The notes beneath the pieces are model-generated. The model had not been told where the DNA came from, searched no databases, and worked only from the letters and a program-made list of their open reading frames with translations. Shown here piece after piece: positions 1 through 5,149 of a stretch of DNA of 13,649 nt (its first letter is position 1; every line of letters begins with the position of its first letter). The position numbers and the translations under genes are program-made. Source of the DNA: an uncultured Oscillospiraceae bacterium (GTDB lineage Bacteria; Bacillota; Clostridia; Oscillospirales; Oscillospiraceae); contig CAQCFX010000043.1 of NCBI GenBank assembly GCA_948766235.1, forward strand, positions 1-13,649. Reading direction: 5' to 3'.

Positions 1-793
1 TATTGGTGATATTCATCACCGTGTCCACGTCGAACAGGGAGCCAACCCCCTGGCACACGCAGGCCAGCCGCTCCAGGCCCATGCCGGTGTCGATGTTCTT
101 CTGCTTCAGCTCGGTGTAGTGGTTGTTCCCGTCGTTGTCAAACTGGGAGAACACCACGTTCCAGACCTCGATATACCGGTCGCAGTCGCAGCCCACGGTG
201 CACCCCGGCTTGCCGCAGCCGTACTGGGGGCCGCGGTCATAATAGATTTCGGAGCAGGGACCGCAGGGGCCGGAGCCGTGCTCCCAGAAGTTGTCCTCCT
301 TGCCGAACTTGAAGATGCGCTCGGGAGCAATGCCTATCTCCTCGTTCCAGATGCGAAACGCCTCGTCGTCGGCGGGGGTGGTCTCGTTCCCCGCGAACAC
401 GGAGGGGTACAGGCGGCTGGGGTCCAGTCCCACCCACTCGGGGGAGGTCAAAAACTCCCAGGCCCAGTGGATGGCGTCCTTCTTGAAATAGTCGCCGAAG
501 GAGAAATTGCCCAGCATCTCGAAGTAGGTGCCGTGGCGGTCGGTGTGGCCGATGTTCTCAATGTCGCCGGTGCGGATGCACTTCTGGCAGGTGGTGACCC
601 GGTGGCGGGGGGGCTCCTGTTCCCCGGTGAAGAAGGGCTTCATGGGCGCCATGCCGGAGTTGATGAGCAGCAACGACGCGTCGTTCTGGGGAATCAGCGA
701 AAAGCTGGGCAGGCGCAGGTGGCCTTTGCTCTCGAAGAACTTCAGGAACATCTCCCGCAGCTCGTTCAGGCCGTAGGGCTTGGGATCATACAT
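1..793 (-). CDS. alaS: Alanyl-tRNA synthetase, N-terminal part (truncated by window start)
   Basis: Charges tRNA-Ala with alanine in the cytoplasm (class II synthetase). The 264 visible codons translate to MYDPKPYGLNELREMFLKFF onward and carry the family's hallmarks: the class II motif 1 region with LINSGMAPMKPFF, the TCQKCIRTGDIENIG and HGTYFEMLGNFSFGDYFK stretches, FWEHGSGPCGPCSEIYYD with the CGxCSE motif, and WNVVFSQF followed by NIDTGMGLERL. The rest of the catalytic domain, the editing domain and the C-Ala domain lie outside the window. The ATG is set by a GGAGGT site eight bases upstream. It starts 17 bases after the stop of the preceding gene on the same strand and so is read as the third gene of an operon headed by an alanine-specific T-box leader, which fits its function. 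No oddity in the visible sequence. Identity is close to certain. Confidence 0.97.
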   Translation of the reverse strand, partial: MYDPKPYGLNELREMFLKFFESKGHLRLPSFSLIPQNDASLLLINSGMAPMKPFFTGEQEPPRHRVTTCQKCIRTGDIENIGHTDRHGTYFEMLGNFSFGDYFKKDAIHWAWEFLTSPEWVGLDPSRLYPSVFAGNETTPADDEAFRIWNEEIGIAPERIFKFGKEDNFWEHGSGPCGPCSEIYYDRGPQYGCGKPGCTVGCDCDRYIEVWNVVFSQFDNDGNNHYTELKQKNIDTGMGLERLACVCQGVGSLFDVDTVMNITN

Positions 794-810
794 GGGAACT
801 ACCTCCGTTT

Positions 811-1365
811 TTATTGATGATTTTTCGTTTTATCCTCTTTATTCTGCCGGGGCGGCAGGGGATCCATTGTCTCCGCTATTCGGAAAATCTGCCACACCGC
901 GCCGCCGATGCGGTGTGCCAGCTTTTTCCCGCTCTCGCCGCCGCACTGGGAGATGTGGCAGGTGACCTCCACCTCCCCGTTGTCCGCGCCGTAGCTGCCG
1001 TCGCTTTTCCGGGGCATATAGGCCAGGGAAATTTCCAGAAAACCGGGCTTTTTCTCCACCTCGATGCTGATAAGCTGGTGGGCCCGGTGGAATGCGCGAT
1101 AGGAGCGGCACTTGGGAACCGCCGTCCAGAACTTTTTCTCCGGCGGGCCGTCCGGTTTGGGCGGGTCGAACCACTTGTCCGCCATATCCAAAACCAGCCT
1201 GCCCACCGTCTCGTGGACGTAGGGCGGGGGCAGGATTGCCGGCTCGGGGAGGACGTAAATCCACGCTGCGGGAAAGAGCAGCAGCGTTCCATCCGCGGCG
1301 CGGTAGAGCGCAAGGCCGGCCTTGGGGGGCGGCTTTTTCGTCAGGGCCTTTAACAGCTTACCCAC
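811..1365 (-). CDS. Conserved hypothetical protein, 184 aa, between ASCH gene and alaS
   Basis: I do not recognise this protein. It starts with GTG (no ATG fits), preceded by a GAGGTGG site, and its first 8 bases overlap the end of the ASCH gene upstream, so translation is probably coupled. The protein has no signal peptide and no clear membrane segment. It is mixed alpha/beta with a basic N-terminus (KALTKKPPPK), hydrophobic strands around residues 17-45 (LALYRAADGTLLLFP), a basic aromatic centre (CRSYRAFHRAHQLISIEVE), a helix-like segment near 145-165 (GKKLAHRIGGAVWQIFRIAE), and a charged Lys/Asn-rich tail. Its position inside an alanine-T-box operon directly before alaS suggests expression when uncharged tRNA-Ala accumulates; whether it acts on translation or tRNA is unknown. 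Reading frame and gene status are well supported by the overlap and spacing; function is open. Confidence 0.8.
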   Translation of the reverse strand: MGKLLKALTKKPPPKAGLALYRAADGTLLLFPAAWIYVLPEPAILPPPYVHETVGRLVLDMADKWFDPPKPDGPPEKKFWTAVPKCRSYRAFHRAHQLISIEVEKKPGFLEISLAYMPRKSDGSYGADNGEVEVTCHISQCGGESGKKLAHRIGGAVWQIFRIAETMDPLPPRQNKEDKTKNHQ

Positions 1366-1798
1366 GGTACACCACCTCGAACTCCTCGCACACCACGGGC
1401 ATTTCCGGGGAGAACTCCAATCCGGCCTCCGCCAGCTCCGCCCGGAAGAAGTCCTCGTGCACCCGCCGCCAGTAGTCCAGTGAGCGGTCGCCCTCCCCCT
1501 CCCGCCAGGCCTGCCCGGCGCTCACCTGGTCGAAGGGCACCGTGTACACCCGTGTGGTGCGGGTGACGCAAACCGCCTGGTCCCGGCTGTTGAGGATGAC
1601 GTTGTATTCCCCGGCCTGGGGCAGGGGTTCGCCGTCCAGCTGGTACAGCGGCCCGGCGCCGGCGGTAGCGGTTTTCACCCCGCTACGGGTCAACTCCGCC
1701 AAAGTATCCGGGTCGTCCCCGTAGGCCCAGGCCTCATAGTCCTCCCCTGCGTCAGGGTTGACGGCCTTGTATGCCGCCCAAAGCTCCTGGTGGGTCAT
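1358..1798 (-). CDS. ASCH (PUA-like) domain protein, YhfF/COG4405 type
   Basis: A 146-residue protein whose whole length matches my recollection of the YhfF-type ASCH family. It has an N-terminal ELWAAYKAVNPDA...YEAWAYGDDPD stretch, the ASCH signature GVKTATAG at residues 40-47 (K42 and T45 correspond to the conserved Lys and Thr), a central VILNSRDQAVCVTRTTRV strand pair, the VPFDQVSAGQAWREGEGDRS acidic loop at about 87-106, and a C-terminal VVCEEFEVVY strand. ASCH domains have a PUA-like fold thought to bind RNA; a few members are nucleoside deacylases, but the role of the YhfF group is not established. ATG start with GGAGGG six bases upstream, immediately after the T tract of the T-box terminator, so this is the first gene controlled by that leader. 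It overlaps the next gene by 8 bases. Family confident, activity unknown. Confidence 0.9.
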   Translation of the reverse strand: MTHQELWAAYKAVNPDAGEDYEAWAYGDDPDTLAELTRSGVKTATAGAGPLYQLDGEPLPQAGEYNVILNSRDQAVCVTRTTRVYTVPFDQVSAGQAWREGEGDRSLDYWRRVHEDFFRAELAEAGLEFSPEMPVVCEEFEVVYRG

Positions 1799-1810
1799 GG
1801 AAATCCCTCC

Positions 1811-1843
1811 AAAAAGAAAACGCCCCTGCCAAACTCAGGGGTG
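1811..1843 (-). terminator. T-box regulated intrinsic terminator
   Basis: On the minus strand CCCCTG, loop AGTTTGG, CAGGGG is followed by CGTTTTCTTTTT. Its 5' arm is the same segment that pairs with the T-box core in the antiterminator, so the two structures exclude each other. The T tract runs straight into the GGAGGG ribosome site of the ASCH gene. Confidence 0.93.
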
Positions 1844-2075
1844 AAACTGTCGTCACGCTGCAAAGCGGCCAAGACGCTCGCTTCTCCGCGCTTCTGTTCC
1901 ACGGTACCACCCTGATTTCCTCATGGCAAGGACACTCAATCGTGCTTAACGCGCACCGTACGCCCTGGTCGTCCCAGGAATGCTCGGGAGTGGCTTGTCC
2001 GGCGGCTTACGCGCAAGGGCTTGCACTGTCCCCTCTCGCTTGGGCGCGGCGGGCCGGACTGGGCTCCGTCATAGC
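1811..2075 (-). promoter_or_regulatory. T-box leader, alanine specifier (GCC)
   Basis: Reading the minus strand, the leader carries the T-box core AGGGTGGTACC (1903-1913). The TGGT bulge can pair with an ACCA tRNA 3' end. Stem I closes with GGAG/CTCC and GTCCGGC/GCCGGAC; between them the 3' side of the internal loop reads AAGCCA, giving GCC (1992-1994) as specifier, an Ala codon. The distal part has the conserved-looking GCGAGAGGGGACAGTG and AAGCCC stretches. The antiterminator pairs TCAGGG (1910-1915) with CCCTGA (1835-1840) and GTG (1900-1902) with CAC (1841-1843). The competing terminator uses the same CCCCTG. High uncharged tRNA-Ala should favour read-through into the ASCH gene, the unknown gene and alaS. 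About 56 bases separate the two antiterminator arms, longer than in the textbook examples. Confidence 0.94.
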
Positions 2076-2081
2076 CCAATT

Positions 2082-2109
2082 ATTTTATCACAGTTTGGCC
2101 CATTGTCAA
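2082..2109 (-). promoter_or_regulatory. Promoter of the T-box/ASCH/alaS operon
   Basis: On the minus strand TTGACA (2104-2109), a 16-base spacer and TAAAAT (2082-2087) form a near-consensus housekeeping-sigma promoter. The predicted start near 2075 lies a few bases before stem I of the T-box, as expected. Confidence 0.88.
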
Positions 2110-2143
2110 CCGTTTCTTGCGCAGCTTCTCATAAAATTGGCAA

Positions 2144-2174
2144 AAGCCCTCCGGCACCGTGCGCCGGAGGGCTT
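2144..2174 (-). terminator. Terminator of the sigma/anti-sigma operon
   Basis: Perfect inverted repeat AAGCCCTCCGG / CCGGAGGGCTT with one further C-G pair and a 7-base loop, 5 bases after the stop of the membrane regulator gene. On the minus strand it is followed by TTTTGCC. It separates this operon from the T-box promoter downstream. Confidence 0.88.
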
Positions 2175-2179
2175 GGATT

Positions 2180-3064
2180 TCAAAACGTAAAGCTGTCAAG
2201 CACCTTCAGAAGCATTTCCTCCTGAGTGGGGCAGTCCACCTCCACATCCTTAATGCCAAACGCCCGAACTTGGTAGAGCAGTCCGTCATGGATGAAAAAC
2301 GCGATATGAAAATCGGAGCTGTCATAAACGATGGTGGCCGTCTCGCCACAGGCCATTATATAATCTTTAGGGGTAAATGAGTGCCACGCGGAACCATCGT
2401 AATCCTGCATATATTCGACGCTCAGTCCAGGCAGGCCCTGTTCCAGCTCAGTATATTCTGTTGCCGCAAATATCGTAACGCCCACAACCCAGTTATCCAC
2501 AAAGCTTTGCGTAAACACCCGCACAACCTGGGGCAGTTCGCCGTCCTTCAGGGTGTGCACCATTCCGTCCTCCAGCCCCATCATAGATACGCCGAAGGGG
2601 TCGCCATTCATAAAAATCTGAACGTGCTCGCTCTCCTCCATCAGAAGCTTGCTATCCATCAAAGGGAGGCCTACATAATTCTTGACAGACTGCCAATCCT
2701 TCATGCTGGCAAAATTATTTCCGGCGGCCGCATCCTCCTGAAGCGTCGAGCCGAACTGCCCAAGGGGAAACTGCCTGACATCGCCTATGACTGAATACCC
2801 AGCGCGGAGGGGATCGTGCACTTCGTTCACAATCTCTACCTGGCCAAACACCCGAATCGCCGCAAACGCCGTTCCCACCAGCGCCAGACACACCGCCGCC
2901 GCGACCAGCCCCATCCGCAGGAGGCGGAACCGCTTCCCCTTTACAGGCTCCCGCTCCTGCTGCTCCATCAAGTTTTTCATCATACGCTCCTTTCCGTCCT
3001 CGGAAAACCGCAGGGAATCCAGCGCGTCCCGGTACTCCCCCTCAAACCGTTCGTTCTGCTCCAT
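2180..3064 (-). CDS. Single-pass membrane protein, probable anti-sigma factor
   Basis: A 294-residue protein with a cytoplasmic-looking N-terminus of about 45 residues containing ALDSLRFSEDGKERMMKNLM, one hydrophobic segment at about 48-70 (LLRMGLVAAAVCLALVGTAF), and a large extracytoplasmic region of about 220 residues rich in beta-strand-like and aromatic stretches. This layout, together with a 23-base overlap with the end of the ECF sigma gene upstream, indicates a membrane-tethered inhibitor of that sigma factor; the extracellular part would sense the signal. The N-terminus lacks the HxxxCxxC zinc motif of the classical ZAS anti-sigma domain, resembling instead the clostridial type often found with DUF4179/DUF4367-like outer domains (family assignment from memory, not verified). 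Start ATG preceded by GGAGGAG at seven bases. Followed directly by a strong terminator. Confidence 0.8.
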   Translation of the reverse strand: MEQNERFEGEYRDALDSLRFSEDGKERMMKNLMEQQEREPVKGKRFRLLRMGLVAAAVCLALVGTAFAAIRVFGQVEIVNEVHDPLRAGYSVIGDVRQFPLGQFGSTLQEDAAAGNNFASMKDWQSVKNYVGLPLMDSKLLMEESEHVQIFMNGDPFGVSMMGLEDGMVHTLKDGELPQVVRVFTQSFVDNWVVGVTIFAATEYTELEQGLPGLSVEYMQDYDGSAWHSFTPKDYIMACGETATIVYDSSDFHIAFFIHDGLLYQVRAFGIKDVEVDCPTQEEMLLKVLDSFTF

Positions 3065-3539
3065 AGCCGTCTCCTCCTAACATGGTTTTCAGCTTTTTCC
3101 GCCCCCGGCTCAGGTGGGCGCACACCGCCGCCTCGCTGCGCCCGGTGAGGGCGGCAATCTCCTTGGCCGAATACCCTTCGTAATAAAAGAGATAAATCGC
3201 CTCCCGGTATTTTTCCGGCAGCTCCATCACCGCGTCCAGCACGTCGGACCGGGGCGGCTCCGGGGCCGCCGCCTCCGCCAACCCGTCCAGGGGTACGGCC
3301 TTGCGCCGAAAGGCGCGCAGCTCGTCCTTGCAGGCGTTGATGGCGGTGCGGATCACCCACGCCCGTTCGTGCTCCAAGCTGTCAAACGCCTCGTCCCCGG
3401 TCAGCAGCTTGAGCAGCACCGTCTGGCAGATGTCCTCCCCGTCCTGGGTGGATTTGAGATAGGTATAGCTCAGCCGCAGAATCAAATCGGAGTAGGCGTT
3501 CACCAGCCGCTCCGCTTCCCGCGCGTCCATTTCCTTCAT
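3042..3539 (-). CDS. ECF-type sigma-70 family RNA polymerase sigma factor
   Basis: A 165-residue protein with the two-domain layout of group 4 sigma factors. Sigma-2 covers about 10-80 (DLILRLSYTYLKSTQDGEDICQ, core-binding and -10 recognition, ending in AWVIRTAINACKDELRAFRR). A short Pro/Ala-rich linker follows, then sigma-4 at about 105-158 (VMELPEKYREAIYLFYYEGY then a helix-turn-helix in SAKEIAALTGRSEAAVCAHL, for -35 recognition). Start ATG has AAGGAG eight bases upstream. It overlaps the membrane partner by 23 bases, so the two are probably translated together. The promoter set it reads is unknown; the upstream gap shared with the coiled-coil genes shows no clear GGAAC/CGTC-type ECF promoter, so autoregulation could not be shown. 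Family assignment is secure. Confidence 0.95.
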   Translation of the reverse strand: MKEMDAREAERLVNAYSDLILRLSYTYLKSTQDGEDICQTVLLKLLTGDEAFDSLEHERAWVIRTAINACKDELRAFRRKAVPLDGLAEAAAPEPPRSDVLDAVMELPEKYREAIYLFYYEGYSAKEIAALTGRSEAAVCAHLSRGRKKLKTMLGGDGYGAERTV

Positions 3540-3690
3540 GTGGTTCTCTCCTTCAAAGGCGCCTTCACTGACAATACGATTGAGGGCGGCGGATTCTGAC
3601 AGGGAATGAAAAATTTTCTCCCGGAACTAAGAAAACCGCAAATACTTCCGATATATTCCATAGAGTAATAATTGGAAGGGAGCGGTGAAC

Positions 3691-4266
3691 ATGGAGCTGC
3701 GCACCACGAGGGAGCTGCGGCGCAACGAGCAGCTTTCCAAGGCCATGGCAAAAAAGGCGGACGGGGACGCCCCCGCCCCGGCCCAGTCTGCCCAAAAACA
3801 GCCCCCCGCAGACAAGCTCACCCTGTCCAAGCAGGCGCTGAGCTTTTTGGAGGAGCAGAACCGAAAGCGGCTGGAGCAGGACATGGAGCGGGAACAGCGC
3901 CGTCAGGCGCGGATGAGCAACAGCCTGAGCCAGCTGGAGAGCTCCAAGGGCCACCTGGACCGGCTGGACAAGGCGCTGAAGGTGCTCAGCAAGTGCCAGA
4001 AAATCGCCGCGTCCATCATGAAGGGCAACCGGGTGCCCCCGGAGGACCTGCGGTACCTGATGGAGAACGACCCGGAGGGCTACAAGCTGGCCATGGCCAT
4101 GCGCCGCCAAAATCCCGACCCCAAGGACGAAAAGAGCGTGCTGGACGAGGAGGACAAAAACGGTGGCTCTGTGGAGGGCGCGGAGAGCGGCGGCGGCGAA
4201 TCCCCGTCCGTAGAGGCCGCCGGCCCCTCCCCCGGCGGCGGGGAGGCGGCCACCACTACGGAATGA
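3691..4266 (+). CDS. Coiled-coil protein of unknown function, 191 aa
   Basis: Not recognised. The chosen ATG has an AGGGAG site at a sensible distance; an in-frame GTG six bases earlier lies too close to that site. The protein is strongly charged. It has a basic N-terminus (TTRELRRNEQLSKAMAKK), a Pro/Ala linker, a heptad-like helix at about 40-105 (ALSFLEEQNRKRLEQDMERE and SNSLSQLESSKGHLDRLDKA), then a motif that looks conserved, AASIMKGNRVPPEDLRYLME, followed by DPEGYKLAMAMR. The last 50 residues are Gly/Ser/Glu-rich and low complexity. No signal peptide or membrane segment. The IMKG..VPP.D...L.E pattern resembles conserved hypotheticals I remember from clostridia, with no function attached. 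The second gene starts 18 bases later, so the two form a pair. It is divergent from the sigma factor operon. Confidence 0.82.
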   Translation: MELRTTRELRRNEQLSKAMAKKADGDAPAPAQSAQKQPPADKLTLSKQALSFLEEQNRKRLEQDMEREQRRQARMSNSLSQLESSKGHLDRLDKALKVLSKCQKIAASIMKGNRVPPEDLRYLMENDPEGYKLAMAMRRQNPDPKDEKSVLDEEDKNGGSVEGAESGGGESPSVEAAGPSPGGGEAATTTE

Positions 4267-4284
4267 GCTTTGGGGGCTGACGCG

Positions 4285-5088
4285 ATGAGAATTGAACATT
4301 TTCCAAACTTCTTCCAGACTGCGCCCAACGCGGCACAGCAGTCCACGCCCGTGGAACGGCTTGTCTCCATACTGAACGAAAAGGCAGGAGAAGCTTCCCC
4401 GCTGGAGGCCGCAAGACAGGCGCTTCTTGCCGCAAAATCCCGGCTCGAACAGCACCGAGACGAACAGATCGAGCAGGCTCTGGACAGTTATCTCGCCCTT
4501 CGCTCCCGCCAGACCTCTTACGAGGAACAGCTGAGCGCGCAGCAGAAGCAGCTGGAAGGCTTCCAGTCCCTGACCAGCCGCTATGACGCGCTTTCATCGG
4601 AGCTGGCATCCGCCCGGGCAGACTGCCCAGAACCGGACCTCGCACAGTCTCTCCGTATGAGTGCGCTGGAAGATGAACTTGCGGCGGCGGACCGCAGTAT
4701 CTCCGCCGTGGTGGAGCAGGCAAACCGCTATGCCAACAGCCAGAGGCAGTATGCTTCCTATCTGGAAAATACCAGTCAGAACGGATACGCCGCCTTTGAA
4801 TATCAGAACCAGCCGCAATACACCAGAGAAAATTTTGTATCCCAATCGTCCGATATGATTGAGGCCCTGGAAACGGGGGCCGGACAGTGGCAGGAGCGCG
4901 TCTCCTCCTACTGTGAGCAGTTCGGCCTGACCCCCTACGATTTTGAGTGTTATCTGCAAGAGCGGAACAAGCTGGCTGATGCCTGCCTCGCCGCCCAGCA
5001 GAGGCTTTCAGAGCTGCTGTACGCCGCCAATGACACGGCTCCGGCCCGAAGTGACGAAGAAGCCGCAGAATTTAACGTGAACGCATAA
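4285..5088 (+). CDS. Coiled-coil protein of unknown function, 267 aa
   Basis: Not recognised. ATG at 4285 is preferred; a TTG five codons upstream is in frame but has no better ribosome site (only a GGGGG run lies before the ATG). The chain is almost entirely helical with long coiled-coil stretches at roughly 30-110 (ARQALLAAKSRLEQHRDEQI and YEEQLSAQQKQLEGFQSLTS) and 118-165. It then has a Gln/Asn/Tyr-rich middle (YANSQRQYASYLEN) and a C-terminal helix with FGLTPYDFECYLQERNKLAD. No signal peptide or membrane segment. Base composition looks somewhat lower in GC than the neighbouring genes by eye. With the gene before it (18-base gap, same strand) it suggests a pair of interacting structural or scaffold proteins, which is inference. 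Ends at a long hairpin terminator. Confidence 0.82.
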   Translation: MRIEHFPNFFQTAPNAAQQSTPVERLVSILNEKAGEASPLEAARQALLAAKSRLEQHRDEQIEQALDSYLALRSRQTSYEEQLSAQQKQLEGFQSLTSRYDALSSELASARADCPEPDLAQSLRMSALEDELAAADRSISAVVEQANRYANSQRQYASYLENTSQNGYAAFEYQNQPQYTRENFVSQSSDMIEALETGAGQWQERVSSYCEQFGLTPYDFECYLQERNKLADACLAAQQRLSELLYAANDTAPARSDEEAAEFNVNA

Positions 5089-5090
5089 AC

Positions 5091-5149
5091 GCTGTAAAAC
5101 GTAACAAGCTCCCGCCCGAATTTACTGGGCGGGAGCTTTGTTTTACAGC
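5091..5149. terminator. Long hairpin terminator between convergent genes
   Basis: Core stem AAGCTCCCGCCC (5106-5117) / GGGCGGGAGCTT (5127-5138), 9-base loop, 12 perfect pairs. An outer repeat GCTGTAAAAC (5091-5100) / GTTTTACAGC (5140-5149) extends it across a small internal loop. On the plus strand TTTGTTTTA follows the core, ending the coiled-coil operon. The right outer arm covers the clpB stop codon, so it can serve both directions, though the minus-strand U run is weak. Confidence 0.9.

Noticed and set aside
3540..3690. Possible ECF autoregulated promoter in the gap between the sigma gene and the coiled-coil genes
   Set aside because: A GGAAC is present near 3624 but no properly spaced -10 element follows on either strand; the AAGGCGCCTT palindrome (3556-3565) is short and could be chance.
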